Under the pieces are notes generated by a model. The model made no database searches. It saw nothing but the letters and a program-made list of their open reading frames with translations, and was not told where the DNA came from. Of a stretch of 64,000 nt of DNA, positions 9,132-18,843 are shown in pieces (the stretch's first letter is position 1; each line of letters starts with the position of its first letter). A program made the translations under genes and the position numbers. The stretch covers positions 1-64,000 of the forward strand of contig JADJMH010000038.1 in NCBI GenBank assembly GCA_016709675.1, in the 5' to 3' direction. The DNA is from Candidatus Accumulibacter proximus. GTDB lineage: Bacteria > Pseudomonadota > Gammaproteobacteria > Burkholderiales > Rhodocyclaceae.

Positions 9132-10247
9132 ATGCAACCCACAGCAAAACCAAAGAACCCCAATTTCTCCTCAGGGCCTTGCAGCAAGCGGCCCGGCTAT
9201 GACGTCAGCACCCTCCAGCTCAACACCCTGGGCCGCTCGCATCGCTCGGCGCTGGGCAAGAAGGCGCTTGGCCTGGCGTGTTCGGAGACGGCCCGCATTC
9301 TCGGCCTGCCGGAGGGCTACCGCGTCGGCGTGGTACCGGGATCGGACACCGGCGCGGTTGAAATGGCCATGTGGTCGCTGCTGGGGCAACGCGGCGTCGA
9401 CGTTCTGGCGTGGGAGTCCTTTGGCTCGGGCTGGGCGACGGACGTGGTCAAGCAACTGAAACTTGCCGACGCCAGGGTATTGAAGGCAGACTACGGCCAG
9501 ATCGTCGATCTTTCGCAGGTCAACTTCGACAACGATGTGGTGTTCACCTGGAACGGCACCACCTCGGGTGTCAAGGTGCCGAATGGTGACTGGATCCCGG
9601 ATGACCGCGCCGGCCTCACCATCTGCGACGCGACATCGGCCGTCTTCGCGATGGATTTGCCGTGGAACAAGCTGGACGTCGTGACCTTCTCCTGGCAAAA
9701 GGTGCTGGGTGGCGAAGGGGCGCACGGCATGCTGATCCTCAGCCCGCGCGCGGTTGCCCGCCTCGAAAGCTACAGTCCGCCATGGCCGTTGCCCAAGGTC
9801 TTCCGGCTGACCTCGGGCGGCAAGCTCAGTGAAGGCATCTTCCGGGGTGAGACGATCAACACCCCTTCGATGCTCTGCGTTGCCGACTATCTCGACGCCT
9901 TGCAATGGATCGAGACGATTGGTGGCATCAAGGCAGCGATTGCGCGCAGCGAAGCCAATCTGGCGGTGATCGCAGATTTCGTCGCCGCCAATGAATGGAT
10001 TTCCTTCCTGGCCACGGATCCGGCAACGCGCTCGAATACCAGCGTCTGCCTGAGCGTCAAACTTGACGCGGAGCAGGTCAAGAAGCTCGTCAAGCTGCTC
10101 GACAGCGAAGGGGTGGCCTTCGACATCGGCTCCTACAAGGACGCGCCGGCGGGCATTCGCATCTGGTGTGGGGCAACCGTCGACACCGCCGACCTGCAGG
10201 CGCTCATGCCCTGGCTGGCCTGGGCTTACGAGCAGGTCGCCGGCTGA
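9132..10247 (+). CDS. serC: Phosphoserine aminotransferase
   Basis: This 371-aa PLP-dependent class V aminotransferase starts [17 protein letters not shown], as in the alphaproteobacterial-type SerC family. The cofactor lysine is in [15 protein letters not shown] (K190). Other PLP contacts are seen in [10 protein letters not shown] and [11 protein letters not shown]. It converts 3-phosphohydroxypyruvate plus glutamate to phosphoserine, the second step of serine synthesis. The ATG at 9132 matches the family N-terminus, whereas the longer open frame upstream is non-coding. The next gene, serA, supplies its substrate; the gap of 56 bases suggests one operon. Confidence 0.92.
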   Translation: MQPTAKPKNPNFSSGPCSKRPGYDVSTLQLNTLGRSHRSALGKKALGLACSETARILGLPEGYRVGVVPGSDTGAVEMAMWSLLGQRGVDVLAWESFGSGWATDVVKQLKLADARVLKADYGQIVDLSQVNFDNDVVFTWNGTTSGVKVPNGDWIPDDRAGLTICDATSAVFAMDLPWNKLDVVTFSWQKVLGGEGAHGMLILSPRAVARLESYSPPWPLPKVFRLTSGGKLSEGIFRGETINTPSMLCVADYLDALQWIETIGGIKAAIARSEANLAVIADFVAANEWISFLATDPATRSNTSVCLSVKLDAEQVKKLVKLLDSEGVAFDIGSYKDAPAGIRIWCGATVDTADLQALMPWLAWAYEQVAG

Positions 10248-10303
10248 ATCCTCCCGCTTTAGCCGCCTTACCATCACCATCACTCTCTTTGAGTCATATT
10301 GCC

Positions 10304-11476
10304 ATGTACAAGGTCAGAACCTACAACCAGATCTCGATCAAGGGCCTCGATCGGTTTCCTCGTCAATCCTATGAAGTGGGTAGCGATATCGCCCACCCCG
10401 ACGCCTTTCTCCTGCGCAGCCAGAAGCTGCAAGGCGTTGAAGTCCCTGTTTCGCTGCTGGCCGTCGCTCGCGCTGGAGCCGGCGTGAACAACGTGCCGGT
10501 CGCCGAGTATGGCAAGCAGGGCATCGTCGTCTTCAACACCCCGGGGGCAAATGCCAACGCCGTCAAGGAACTGGTGATGGCCGGCATGTTGCTCAGCGCG
10601 CGCGGGATCATCGACGGCATGAACTATGTGCAGTCGCTCGCCGGCATCAAGGATCCGGGAGAAATGTCACCTCTGGTGGAAAAAGCGAAATCCCGTTTTG
10701 CCGGCAACGAGCTTCGCGGCAAGACGCTCGGGATCGTCGGGCTTGGCGCGATCGGCTCGATGGTCGCCGACATGGCGCTGGCCATGGGCATGACAGTGGT
10801 CGGTTTTGACCCGGTATTGTCGATTGACGCTGCTTGGCGCCTGTCGAATGAAGTCAGCCGGATGGAGAACCTGCAATCGCTGCTGGCCCGTTCGGATTAT
10901 GTCTCCCTGCACGTGCCGGCGGTCGATGCCACGCGGCACATGATGAACGACGACACCCTGGCAGTGATCAAGCAGGGTGCGGTATTGCTCAACTTCGCCC
11001 GTGATGCGATCGTGGATTCGGCGGCGGTCCTGCGCTGCCTCGAGGCTGGCCGGCTTGGCAAGTACGTCTGCGATTTTCCGGAACCCGTTCTGCTCGGGCA
11101 CCCGAAAATCATTGCCATGCCGCACATCGGCGCCAGCACCGAGGAGTCCGAGGAGAACTGCGCGGTGATGGCCGCCAACCAACTGGTCGATTACCTGGAA
11201 AACGGCAACATCGTGAACTCGGTGAATTTCCCGAAGATCAGCATGGAGCGTAGCCCCGGCACCTCGCGCATCACCTTTTCGAACGATAACGTTTCCGGAG
11301 TCCTTGGCCGTGTGCTGTCGGTTCTGGCAGACAACAAGGTCAACGTCGTTGACATGATGAACAAGAGCCGCGGCGAACTGGCTTTCAACATCGTGGATGT
11401 CGAGCAAGCACCTGGCGAAGAGGTGATCAATGCCATCAAGGCGGTTGACCACGTGATTCGCGTTCGCGTGATCTGA
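10304..11476 (+). CDS. serA: D-3-phosphoglycerate dehydrogenase
   Basis: This 390-aa dehydrogenase has the NAD-binding motif GLGAIGSMVADMA near residue 145, the substrate Arg/Glu/His set of the 2-hydroxyacid dehydrogenase fold (HIGASTEESEENCA holds the catalytic His) and a C-terminal ACT domain (DNVSGVLGRVLSVLADNKVN) for serine feedback. It oxidises 3-phosphoglycerate to 3-phosphohydroxypyruvate, the first step of serine synthesis. It is the short form without an intervening domain. It lies immediately after serC, reversing pathway order. Confidence 0.92.
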   Translation: MYKVRTYNQISIKGLDRFPRQSYEVGSDIAHPDAFLLRSQKLQGVEVPVSLLAVARAGAGVNNVPVAEYGKQGIVVFNTPGANANAVKELVMAGMLLSARGIIDGMNYVQSLAGIKDPGEMSPLVEKAKSRFAGNELRGKTLGIVGLGAIGSMVADMALAMGMTVVGFDPVLSIDAAWRLSNEVSRMENLQSLLARSDYVSLHVPAVDATRHMMNDDTLAVIKQGAVLLNFARDAIVDSAAVLRCLEAGRLGKYVCDFPEPVLLGHPKIIAMPHIGASTEESEENCAVMAANQLVDYLENGNIVNSVNFPKISMERSPGTSRITFSNDNVSGVLGRVLSVLADNKVNVVDMMNKSRGELAFNIVDVEQAPGEEVINAIKAVDHVIRVRVI

Positions 11477-11491
11477 GCCTGCGAGCCACAC

Positions 11492-11511
11492 GGCGAGCCC
11501 TTCGGCTCGCC
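11492..11511 (+). terminator. GC hairpin after serA
   Basis: A perfect eight-pair stem (GGCGAGCC/GGCTCGCC) closes a four-base CTTC loop 15 bases after the serA stop. No T tract follows, so it is a weak or Rho-assisted terminator, or a 3' stabiliser. Confidence 0.45.
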
Positions 11512-11642
11512 CGCTCGGTTCCCGGTCGAACAGCCACTGCCCGCCGCCGGAACCCGGACAGACCACCGGAGGTCATAGGCTGATCGATACTGCCTGGTGC
11601 GTGTTGCCCGAGGAATCGCCGCCTTGACGACTGGAGAAAGCC

Positions 11643-11801
11643 ATGACAACTCAACTGCTCGCAAGCCTCAGCTGGCAGGAGCTGCCGATCCTGATCTTTG
11701 CTCTCCTCCTGGCGCTTGTCTTCTTCCTCGTCATCCGACAGAACCAGAAGGATTTGCTGGAAATCGAAGCCTGGCTGGCTGAAGAGAAGCCCGGATTCTA
11801 G
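11643..11801 (+). CDS. Small single-pass membrane protein, 52 aa
   Basis: The ATG at 11643 with GGAGAAAG about eight bases upstream opens a 52-codon frame ending at TAG 11799-11801. The predicted peptide has one strong transmembrane segment (LPILIFALLLALVFFLVI, residues 14-31) followed by a charged tail (RQNQKDLLEIEAWLAEEKPG). I recognise no family. The ribosome-binding site, the hydrophobic helix and the positive residue right after it make it a plausible real gene. It is convergent with the SixA-Nudix gene 18 bases away. Confidence 0.55.
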   Translation: MTTQLLASLSWQELPILIFALLLALVFFLVIRQNQKDLLEIEAWLAEEKPGF

Positions 11802-11819
11802 CGGCCGTTGGCGGCACGC

Positions 11820-12791
11820 TCAACGCTTGTCGAGCTTCTTTTCCAGCTTCTCGACCAGCTTGCGCAGAGCCTTCTCGTCGAGCAGTCGCCGGGCTTCCTT
11901 CGGGTCGAGCCAGCGCCGTTCTCGGTGGCTTTCTTCCCATTCGTCTTCGGGGATGCTTTCACTGACCGCCATCGGGAATACCGCCACCTGGCAGACCCCG
12001 CCCCACTTGCTGTAGTCGTAATGACCCAGCGGCTCATCGTCGATCCGGCCGCGGATGCCGCCCTCCTCGAGCGCTTCCTTGCTGGCTGAATCACGCAGCG
12101 ACAGCTCCGGCTCCTTGACACCCTTTGGAATCACCCAGCGGGTCCCTCTGCGCGAGGCGATGACCATGATCTCGAGCTTGTCACCGACCCGGCGATAGGG
12201 AAGAACGGCCGACTGGGTAAAGAAGTAGTCGGGAACCGGACCATACTCCACCTCCTCGGCGGCCTCGGCGGCCAATTCGTCCGGCACTTGTCCGGGTCGG
12301 GTGACCGAGATCAGCGTGGCACAACCACGTTCCAGGTCCTGCCACTCCTCGACCATCTCCAGTTGGGCGAGTGCCGACGTTGGCAGCACCTTGCCATCCG
12401 CAGGCATCTCGACGCGGCCTTCGGCCAGGTAGTGGATCAGGTCTTCCAGGCCCGGATTGTGTCCGACCACCATCACGCGCCGGGCACTTTTCGGACAAGC
12501 GGCCAGCGCCGCGAGCAGGTCTTCGACCGGCGCGGCATACATCCGCTCGTCCCAGCGTACTGTCTTCAGCGGCAGGCCCATCGCTTTGCACGCCGCCACC
12601 GTCGTGGCTCGCGCGCGCTCTGCAGGCGAGCTGAGCACCACATCCGGAACCAGCTTCTGACGCTTGATCCAGGCCCCCATCTTCCGGCTGCCGAGACGGC
12701 CACGGTCGACCAGCGGGCGGTGATAGTCTTCGTGACCCGTAGTCCAGTCCGATTTCCCGTGCCGCAAGACCAGCAATGTCCTTCCCTTCAT
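11820..12791 (-). CDS. SixA-like histidine phosphatase fused to Nudix hydrolase
   Basis: In this 323-aa protein the N-terminal half is a histidine-phosphatase domain with the catalytic RHGKSDW at 10-16 and the later VVGHNPGLEDL, as in the phosphohistidine phosphatase SixA. The C-terminal half is a Nudix domain. Its box at 224-246 (GVKEP...SKEALEEGG) keeps the EExG core but has Leu where the first conserved Glu is usual and Lys for the Arg of REU. A basic coiled tail ends the protein. The ATG at 12789-12791 has AAGGAG upstream and matches SixA starts. The fusion suggests linked removal of phosphate from a protein histidine and cleavage of a nucleoside or inositol polyphosphate, but the substrate cannot be read from sequence. 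Confidence 0.8.
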   Translation of the reverse strand: MKGRTLLVLRHGKSDWTTGHEDYHRPLVDRGRLGSRKMGAWIKRQKLVPDVVLSSPAERARATTVAACKAMGLPLKTVRWDERMYAAPVEDLLAALAACPKSARRVMVVGHNPGLEDLIHYLAEGRVEMPADGKVLPTSALAQLEMVEEWQDLERGCATLISVTRPGQVPDELAAEAAEEVEYGPVPDYFFTQSAVLPYRRVGDKLEIMVIASRRGTRWVIPKGVKEPELSLRDSASKEALEEGGIRGRIDDEPLGHYDYSKWGGVCQVAVFPMAVSESIPEDEWEESHRERRWLDPKEARRLLDEKALRKLVEKLEKKLDKR

Positions 12792-12930
12792 GGCGCAACT
12801 CCTTATTCCCCCAGTATTGATCAAGAACGGTCGCAGGACGACCCCGGCTACCGGCGTGCCGCTCCCTGCCGCAGGGCGTATGATAATCCATCGCGCGATG
12901 GCCCACCGTCCACAGTCCCCGATGAGGCCG

Positions 12931-15471
12931 CTAGGCGCTGCCGCCGCGCAAGGCCTCCAGGGGCGCAGCCTGCAACAGCCGGCTCGCGGCAAACCAGCCG
13001 GCCGCGGTGACCAGCAAAGCCCCGCAGCAGACCGCTACCGGTGGCAGCCAGGGATTGATCGCCACCTCGAACCGGAAAACCTGGCGCGCCAGAAACTGAC
13101 CGACGCCGATGGCCCCGAGCGCGGCTATCAGACCAGAAAGTCCGCCGATTGCTGCGAATTCGGCCAGCAAGGCCCGCCGTAGCTGCTCCCGGCGCGCGCC
13201 GAGCGCACGCATTACCGCCAGCTCGTAGCGTCGCTCCTCGGCCGCTGTCGCCAGTGCGGCATAGAGAACAATCACGCCGGCGGCCAGTGTGAACAGAAAG
13301 ACAAACTGGACTGCCCGCGCCACCTGATCCATGATCGACTGCAGCTGGCGCAGGATCGCCGCGACGTCGATCACCGTCAGATTCGGAAAGTCACGGATCA
13401 GGCGATTGACGAACTCGGCCTTTTCCGGCGACAGGTAGAAGCTGGTGATCCAGCTGGCCGGGTAGCCCTCGAGAACCGCTGGCGGCGTCAGGACAAAGAA
13501 GTTCGCTCGCATCGTGTCCCAGTTAACCTTGCGCAAGCCAACCACCGTCATGACGATCTTCTCGCTGGCGACGACAAACTCCATCTGGTCGCCGACGGCC
13601 AGCCCCAGCGTCTTCGCCAAGCCGTCCTCCACCGAGGCAACCGCATCCTTTCCCTGGGCGGCCAGATCGGCGCCCGAAAACCAGCGCCCGGCCGTCTGGC
13701 GGTTGCCTTCCGGCAGGTCAGGACGCATCGACAGATTGAACTCGCGGTCGATCAGGCGCTGCGCACGATCGTCGGTGTAGCTGGCGGCGCTGACTTCGAC
13801 GCCGTTGATCCTGGTCAGGCGCCCGCGTACCATCGGTGCCAGTTCCGACGCCAGCCCCTGCGCCACGAGGGCCGCGCGAACCGGCTCGACCTGGTCGGGC
13901 TGGATATTGATCACAAAGCGGTTCGGCGCCTCCGGAGGAACCGCACGCCGCCAGGCGTCGAGCAGGTCGCCGCGAACGACGGTCAGCAAGAGCAGCGCCA
14001 TGAAGCCGAGCGCCAAGGCGACAATCTGGACGACGCTGGCGCTCGCTCGCCGCTCCAGGCTCGCCAGACCATAGCGCCAGCCAACTCCAGCCGCTCTTCC
14101 GGTCGCCGCACGACCGCCACCGCGCAGCGCTGCCGCCAGCCGGACGGCGACACGGGCAATCAGGGCAAAGACGATCAGTGCAATGCTGAAGCCACCAACC
14201 ACGTAAGCGCCGAGTTCGACCTCGCCAGCGACCCAGAACATGAGCCCGGCGAGCGCCAGAAAGCCCACCAGATAGCCACCAAGCAGACCCGTGCGCGGAC
14301 TCCCCAGCTCGCGCCGAAGAACGCGCAGGGTCGACACCTTCTTGAGTTGCAACAGGGGCGGCACGGCGAAGCCGAAGAGCAGCAGCAGGCCGACCGCGAC
14401 GCCCTGTACCGCCGGCAGCAAGCCAGGCGCCGGCAGCGGCGTCGCCAGCAGCTGAGCCAGCCAGGCGTGCAGGGCGAAATGGGCCACATAGCCGAGGGCA
14501 CAGCCGCAGGCGGCAGCGAGCACGCCGAGCACGGCAAACTGGCCCAGATAGAGGCGCAGCAGCAGGGTCTGGGTCGCGCCGAGGCAGCGCATCACGGCAC
14601 AGGGATCGAGATGACGCTGGACATAGCGCCGCGCGGCAAGCGCCACGGCCACCGCCGCCAGCACCACCGTCAGCAGCGCTGCCAGGCCGAGGAACTTCTG
14701 CGCCCGGTCGAGCGCCGTGCGGATTTCCGGCCGGCCGTTCTGCGGATCTTCTATCCGCTGCCCACGCCCCAGCTGTGGTCCGAGCTCCCGCTGGAAGCGC
14801 TTCACCAACGACGTATCGCCGGCCAGCAAAAGGCGGTAGGCGACGCGGCTACCGACCTGGAGCAGTGCCGTTGCCGGCAGATCGTCGAGGTTCATCAGCA
14901 GGCGCGGCGCGACGCTGAAGAAATTGATGCCACGATCGGGCTCCAGGGTCAGCACCGCCCCGACACGCAGCGAGCTTTGCCCGACTGCGATCCGGTCGCC
15001 GACGCTCGCGCCAAGCGCCGAGGCCAGGCGCTCGTCGATCCAGATGGTGCCCGGGCCGGGAATACCGCGCGCCGGCGCATCCGGGACATTGAGCGCCGGC
15101 GCAGTGCGCAAGGAACCCCGCAGCGGATAAGCCGCCCCGACGGCCTTGATCTCGGACAACTGCGCCCTGAGTTGGCCGGCCTCGCCGCGTGTCACCATGC
15201 TCGGAAAAGTGCGTGTCTCGACCACCTGCAGGCCAAGTGCGCGCGCCTGGTCGGCAAAAGTTGCCGGCCACGGATGGTCAGCCGTCAGCAGAAGATCGGC
15301 GCCGAGCAGTTGGTGAGACTCTCGGTCGAGCGCTTGCCGCACGCGATCGGCAAAAAAACCGACAGCCGTCAGGGCAGCGACGGCAACGACCAGCGCCGCC
15401 GCCAGCAGGCGCAGCTCGCCGCCAAGCGCGTCGCGGCGCAGCATTCGCCAGGAGAAGGACCATACTTGCAT
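12931..15471 (-). CDS. FtsX-type ABC transporter permease (YbbP-like)
   Basis: This 846-aa membrane protein has an N-terminal helix (residues about 20-40), a large periplasmic MacB-type domain, a bundle of helices near the middle (LAALLTVVLAAVAVALAARR onward), a second periplasmic domain, and the closing FtsX helices AVMRALGARREQLRRALLAE. This double-FtsX layout matches the YbbP-like permeases that work with a LolD-like ATPase. Here the expected ATPase gene is missing, and the DNA immediately upstream is the poly-G block. The ATG at 15469-15471 is chosen; a continuous frame extends upstream through the poly-G block but is an artefact of composition. Confidence 0.8.
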   Translation of the reverse strand: MQVWSFSWRMLRRDALGGELRLLAAALVVAVAALTAVGFFADRVRQALDRESHQLLGADLLLTADHPWPATFADQARALGLQVVETRTFPSMVTRGEAGQLRAQLSEIKAVGAAYPLRGSLRTAPALNVPDAPARGIPGPGTIWIDERLASALGASVGDRIAVGQSSLRVGAVLTLEPDRGINFFSVAPRLLMNLDDLPATALLQVGSRVAYRLLLAGDTSLVKRFQRELGPQLGRGQRIEDPQNGRPEIRTALDRAQKFLGLAALLTVVLAAVAVALAARRYVQRHLDPCAVMRCLGATQTLLLRLYLGQFAVLGVLAAACGCALGYVAHFALHAWLAQLLATPLPAPGLLPAVQGVAVGLLLLFGFAVPPLLQLKKVSTLRVLRRELGSPRTGLLGGYLVGFLALAGLMFWVAGEVELGAYVVGGFSIALIVFALIARVAVRLAAALRGGGRAATGRAAGVGWRYGLASLERRASASVVQIVALALGFMALLLLTVVRGDLLDAWRRAVPPEAPNRFVINIQPDQVEPVRAALVAQGLASELAPMVRGRLTRINGVEVSAASYTDDRAQRLIDREFNLSMRPDLPEGNRQTAGRWFSGADLAAQGKDAVASVEDGLAKTLGLAVGDQMEFVVASEKIVMTVVGLRKVNWDTMRANFFVLTPPAVLEGYPASWITSFYLSPEKAEFVNRLIRDFPNLTVIDVAAILRQLQSIMDQVARAVQFVFLFTLAAGVIVLYAALATAAEERRYELAVMRALGARREQLRRALLAEFAAIGGLSGLIAALGAIGVGQFLARQVFRFEVAINPWLPPVAVCCGALLVTAAGWFAASRLLQAAPLEALRGGSA

Positions 15472-15690
15472 GGCTTGTTTGCAGCTCCTCTTTCCAGCCT
15501 CCAGACGGCAGTATGACGCAGCGCTGTACGCCCGCGTAGCTGTATCGATCGTCGCCCCGATGACTGCTTGCGATGAGCCCGACACCAGAGATCGGTCGCC
15601 CTCGCAGGGTGCCGACCCTACCGTGATTCTGCCACCATGACAAGCACCGGTCGCCGACCAGGGGCAAGTCCTGCCACTCGCCCGGGGCCA

Positions 15691-16299
<609 letters not shown>

Positions 16300-16304
16300 T
16301 TTTC

Positions 16305-16330
16305 GGCGGGCTACCAACCGGCAGCCCGCC
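16305..16330 (-). repeat. GC hairpin downstream of radA
   Basis: An 8-bp perfect stem GGCGGGCT/AGCCCGCC with a 10-base loop lies 25 bases beyond the radA stop. No U tract follows on the radA strand, so terminator function is uncertain. Confidence 0.4.
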
Positions 16331-16354
16331 AGGCTGTGCTGCCGGGATCTGGCG

Positions 16355-17734
16355 TCATTCGATCCCACGCAGCCGAGCGACAGCTTCTTCGACCCGTCGC
16401 ACCGGGATCACCTCGATCCCGGCCAAATGCTGCCTGGGGGTATTGGCTGCGGGAATCATCGCACGCGTGAAACCGAGCTTGGCGGCTTCCCTGAGGCGCT
16501 CCTGGCCGCGTGGTGCCGGGCGGATCTCACCGGCCAGCCCGACTTCACCGAATACAACAAGTTTTGCCGGTAATGATCTGTTTTTTAGTGAAGAAACGAT
16601 TGCCAGCAATACCGCCAGGTCGGCTGCAGGTTCACCGATCTTGACGCCGCCGACGGCATTGACGAACACGTCCTGATCGAAGCAGACGATTCCGGCATGG
16701 CGATGCAGGACCGCCAGCAGCATCGCCAGACGCTGCGCATCGAGGCCCACGGTCAGACGTCGCGGGTTGCCGTGCGCCTGATCGACCAGCGCCTGAACCT
16801 CGACCAGCAGCGGCCGCGTGCCTTCCTGGGTAACCAGCACGCAGGAACCCGGAACATCGGTCCCATGCTGGGACAGAAAAATCGCCGAAGGGTTGCTGAC
16901 TCCCTTCAGACCACGGTCGGTCATCGCGAAGACGCCAATTTCATTGACCGCCCCGTAGCGGTTCTTGACCGCCCGGATCAGGCGGAAGCTGGAGTGTGTG
17001 TCGCCCTCGAAATAGAGGACGGTGTCCACGATGTGTTCGAGGACTCGCGGGCCGGCCAGGGCGCCCTCCTTGGTCACGTGGCCAACCAGGATGACCGTGA
17101 TGCCGCTCTGCTTGGCCAGCCGGGTGAGCTGCGCGGCACACTCACGTACCTGTGCCACCGACCCGGGGGCCGAACTGAGCTGGTCCGACCACAGCGTCTG
17201 GATCGAGTCGATCACCGCCACCTGCGGCTGCGCCGACTGCAGGGTAACGAGGATCTTTTCCAGATTGATCTCGGCGAGCAGTCTGAGGCTTCCTGTTTCA
17301 AGAGACAAACGCCGGGCCCGCATCGCAATCTGCTGGCCGGACTCCTCGCCGCTGACGTAAAGCACATTGTGCGCCGAGGACAGCTCACAAAGCGCCTGCA
17401 GCAGCAGGGTGCTCTTGCCGATTCCCGGATCGCCGCCGATCAGCACGACGCCGCCGCTGACGAGCCCGCCGCCAAGCGCTCGATCGAATTCGCCGATGCC
17501 GGTCGGCAAGCGGTCCTCATCGCGGGCTTCGATCTCGGAAAGCGTCTGCAGTCCGGCACTGCCTCCGAGAGCGGCAAAGCGTCTCTGGCTGCCGACGGTG
17601 GGCGCTTCTGCAATCGTCTCAACCAAGGTATTCCATACTCCGCAGCCGGGGCACTGTCCCTGCCATTTGGCCGCACTGGCGCCGCACTCGGTACAGGCAA
17701 AAACGGCTTTTTGGCCGCCTGCTGCGCGCGCCAT
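16355..17734 (-). CDS. radA: DNA repair protein RadA
   Basis: This 459-aa RadA has the N-terminal C4 zinc finger (CTEC at 14-17, CPGC at 28-31), Walker A GDPGIGKST at 101-109, the RadA motif as KNRYG (commonly KNRFG), and a C-terminal Lon-protease-like domain. RadA is a RecA-family helicase that processes recombination intermediates by branch migration. The conservative Phe-to-Tyr change in the RadA motif should be tolerated. It lies two bases downstream of alr, so the two are surely co-transcribed. Confidence 0.93.
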   Translation of the reverse strand: MARAAGGQKAVFACTECGASAAKWQGQCPGCGVWNTLVETIAEAPTVGSQRRFAALGGSAGLQTLSEIEARDEDRLPTGIGEFDRALGGGLVSGGVVLIGGDPGIGKSTLLLQALCELSSAHNVLYVSGEESGQQIAMRARRLSLETGSLRLLAEINLEKILVTLQSAQPQVAVIDSIQTLWSDQLSSAPGSVAQVRECAAQLTRLAKQSGITVILVGHVTKEGALAGPRVLEHIVDTVLYFEGDTHSSFRLIRAVKNRYGAVNEIGVFAMTDRGLKGVSNPSAIFLSQHGTDVPGSCVLVTQEGTRPLLVEVQALVDQAHGNPRRLTVGLDAQRLAMLLAVLHRHAGIVCFDQDVFVNAVGGVKIGEPAADLAVLLAIVSSLKNRSLPAKLVVFGEVGLAGEIRPAPRGQERLREAAKLGFTRAMIPAANTPRQHLAGIEVIPVRRVEEAVARLRGIE

Positions 17735-17736
17735 GC

Positions 17737-18843
17737 TCAGACTTCGACCACCGGCACGCGGCGTGCCAGGGCGCAGAACAGCTCGTAGCTGATGGTCTCG
17801 GCAGCAGCCGCCACTTCATCGGCCGGCAGCCCTTCGCCCCAGAGTACAACCGGACTGTCCACCCCGGCCGACGGAATGTCGGTCAGGTCGCAGGCCAGCA
17901 TGTCCATCGATACCCGGCCGAGCGTCTGCGTCCGCCGGCCAGCAACGACGATCGGCGTCCCACCCGGCGCATGCCGCGGGTAGCCGTCGGCATAACCGCA
18001 GGCAACGACGCCGACCCGCGTTGGCCGTTGTGCGACAAAGGTGCCGCCGTAACCGACCCGCTCACCGACCGCGATTTCCTGCACTGCCAGAATCCGGCTG
18101 CGCAGGGTCATCACCGGCTTGAGGTCAAGGCTCGCGGCATCCACGGTGGCAAACGGGCTGCCGCCGTAGAGCATGATGCCGGGCCGCACCCAGGCGTGAG
18201 CGGTCTGCGGGTAGCGCAGGATGGCCGCCGAGTTGGCCATCGAGACGGGAAAACTCGCCGCCGCCGGCCAATCAGCGGTCATCCTGGCAAAGCGCTCGAG
18301 TTGCCAGGCGACGCAGGCCTCACCGGCGTCGGCGTCCGCTTCGGCGAAGTGCGTCATCAGCGTCACCGTGCCGAGTGCCAAGGTCATCGCCGCCAGCTCG
18401 CGCCTGACTGCCGGTAGCTGGTCGCCGGTCAGACCCAGGCGATTCATACCGCTGTTCAGTTTGAGGTAGATTGACAGGCGACGCGGCAGCGCAGCCCGGC
18501 GCAGCATCTGCAGTTGCTCGAGGCGATGGATCACGAGGGTCAGGTTGTGCTCGGCACAGACGGCCAGATCCGCCGCTTCGAAAAAGCCTTCGAGCAGCAG
18601 AATCGGCTGGCGAATGCCGGCCTCACGCAGGGCAACCGCCTCCTCGATATCGAGCAGGGCAAAACCATCGGCAACGTCGGCCAAGGCGGCAGCAGCGCGC
18701 AGCAAGCCATGGCCGTAGGCGTTGGCCTTGATCACTGCCCATGCCTTCGCCCCGCCGCCGCTGATGGCTGCATGCCTGCGGGCGACCAGGTAGTTGTGAC
18801 GCAGCGCGGCAAGGTCGATGCGCGCTTCGATTGGACGCGGCAT
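17737..18843 (-). CDS. alr: Alanine racemase
   Basis: This 368-aa fold-type III PLP enzyme has the cofactor lysine in WAVIKANAYGHG (K39). The substrate-binding Tyr region VGYGGTF and GRVSMDMLACDL of the second domain are also present. It makes D-alanine for peptidoglycan. The ATG at 18841-18843 overlaps the stop of the upstream LysR gene (TGATG), which points to translational coupling. The gene order LysR-alr-radA with divergent lplT is a known betaproteobacterial arrangement. Confidence 0.92.
   Translation of the reverse strand: MPRPIEARIDLAALRHNYLVARRHAAISGGGAKAWAVIKANAYGHGLLRAAAALADVADGFALLDIEEAVALREAGIRQPILLLEGFFEAADLAVCAEHNLTLVIHRLEQLQMLRRAALPRRLSIYLKLNSGMNRLGLTGDQLPAVRRELAAMTLALGTVTLMTHFAEADADAGEACVAWQLERFARMTADWPAAASFPVSMANSAAILRYPQTAHAWVRPGIMLYGGSPFATVDAASLDLKPVMTLRSRILAVQEIAVGERVGYGGTFVAQRPTRVGVVACGYADGYPRHAPGGTPIVVAGRRTQTLGRVSMDMLACDLTDIPSAGVDSPVVLWGEGLPADEVAAAAETISYELFCALARRVPVVEV

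Noticed and set aside
9171..10283. A 370-codon - strand open frame
   Set aside because: It is antisense to serC, whose PLP lysine and family motifs are clear.
14347..15516. A 389-codon + strand open frame
   Set aside because: It is antisense to the FtsX-type permease, with Gln/Arg-rich composition and no family resemblance.
16697..17788. A 363-codon + strand open frame
   Set aside because: It is antisense to radA, with no motif.
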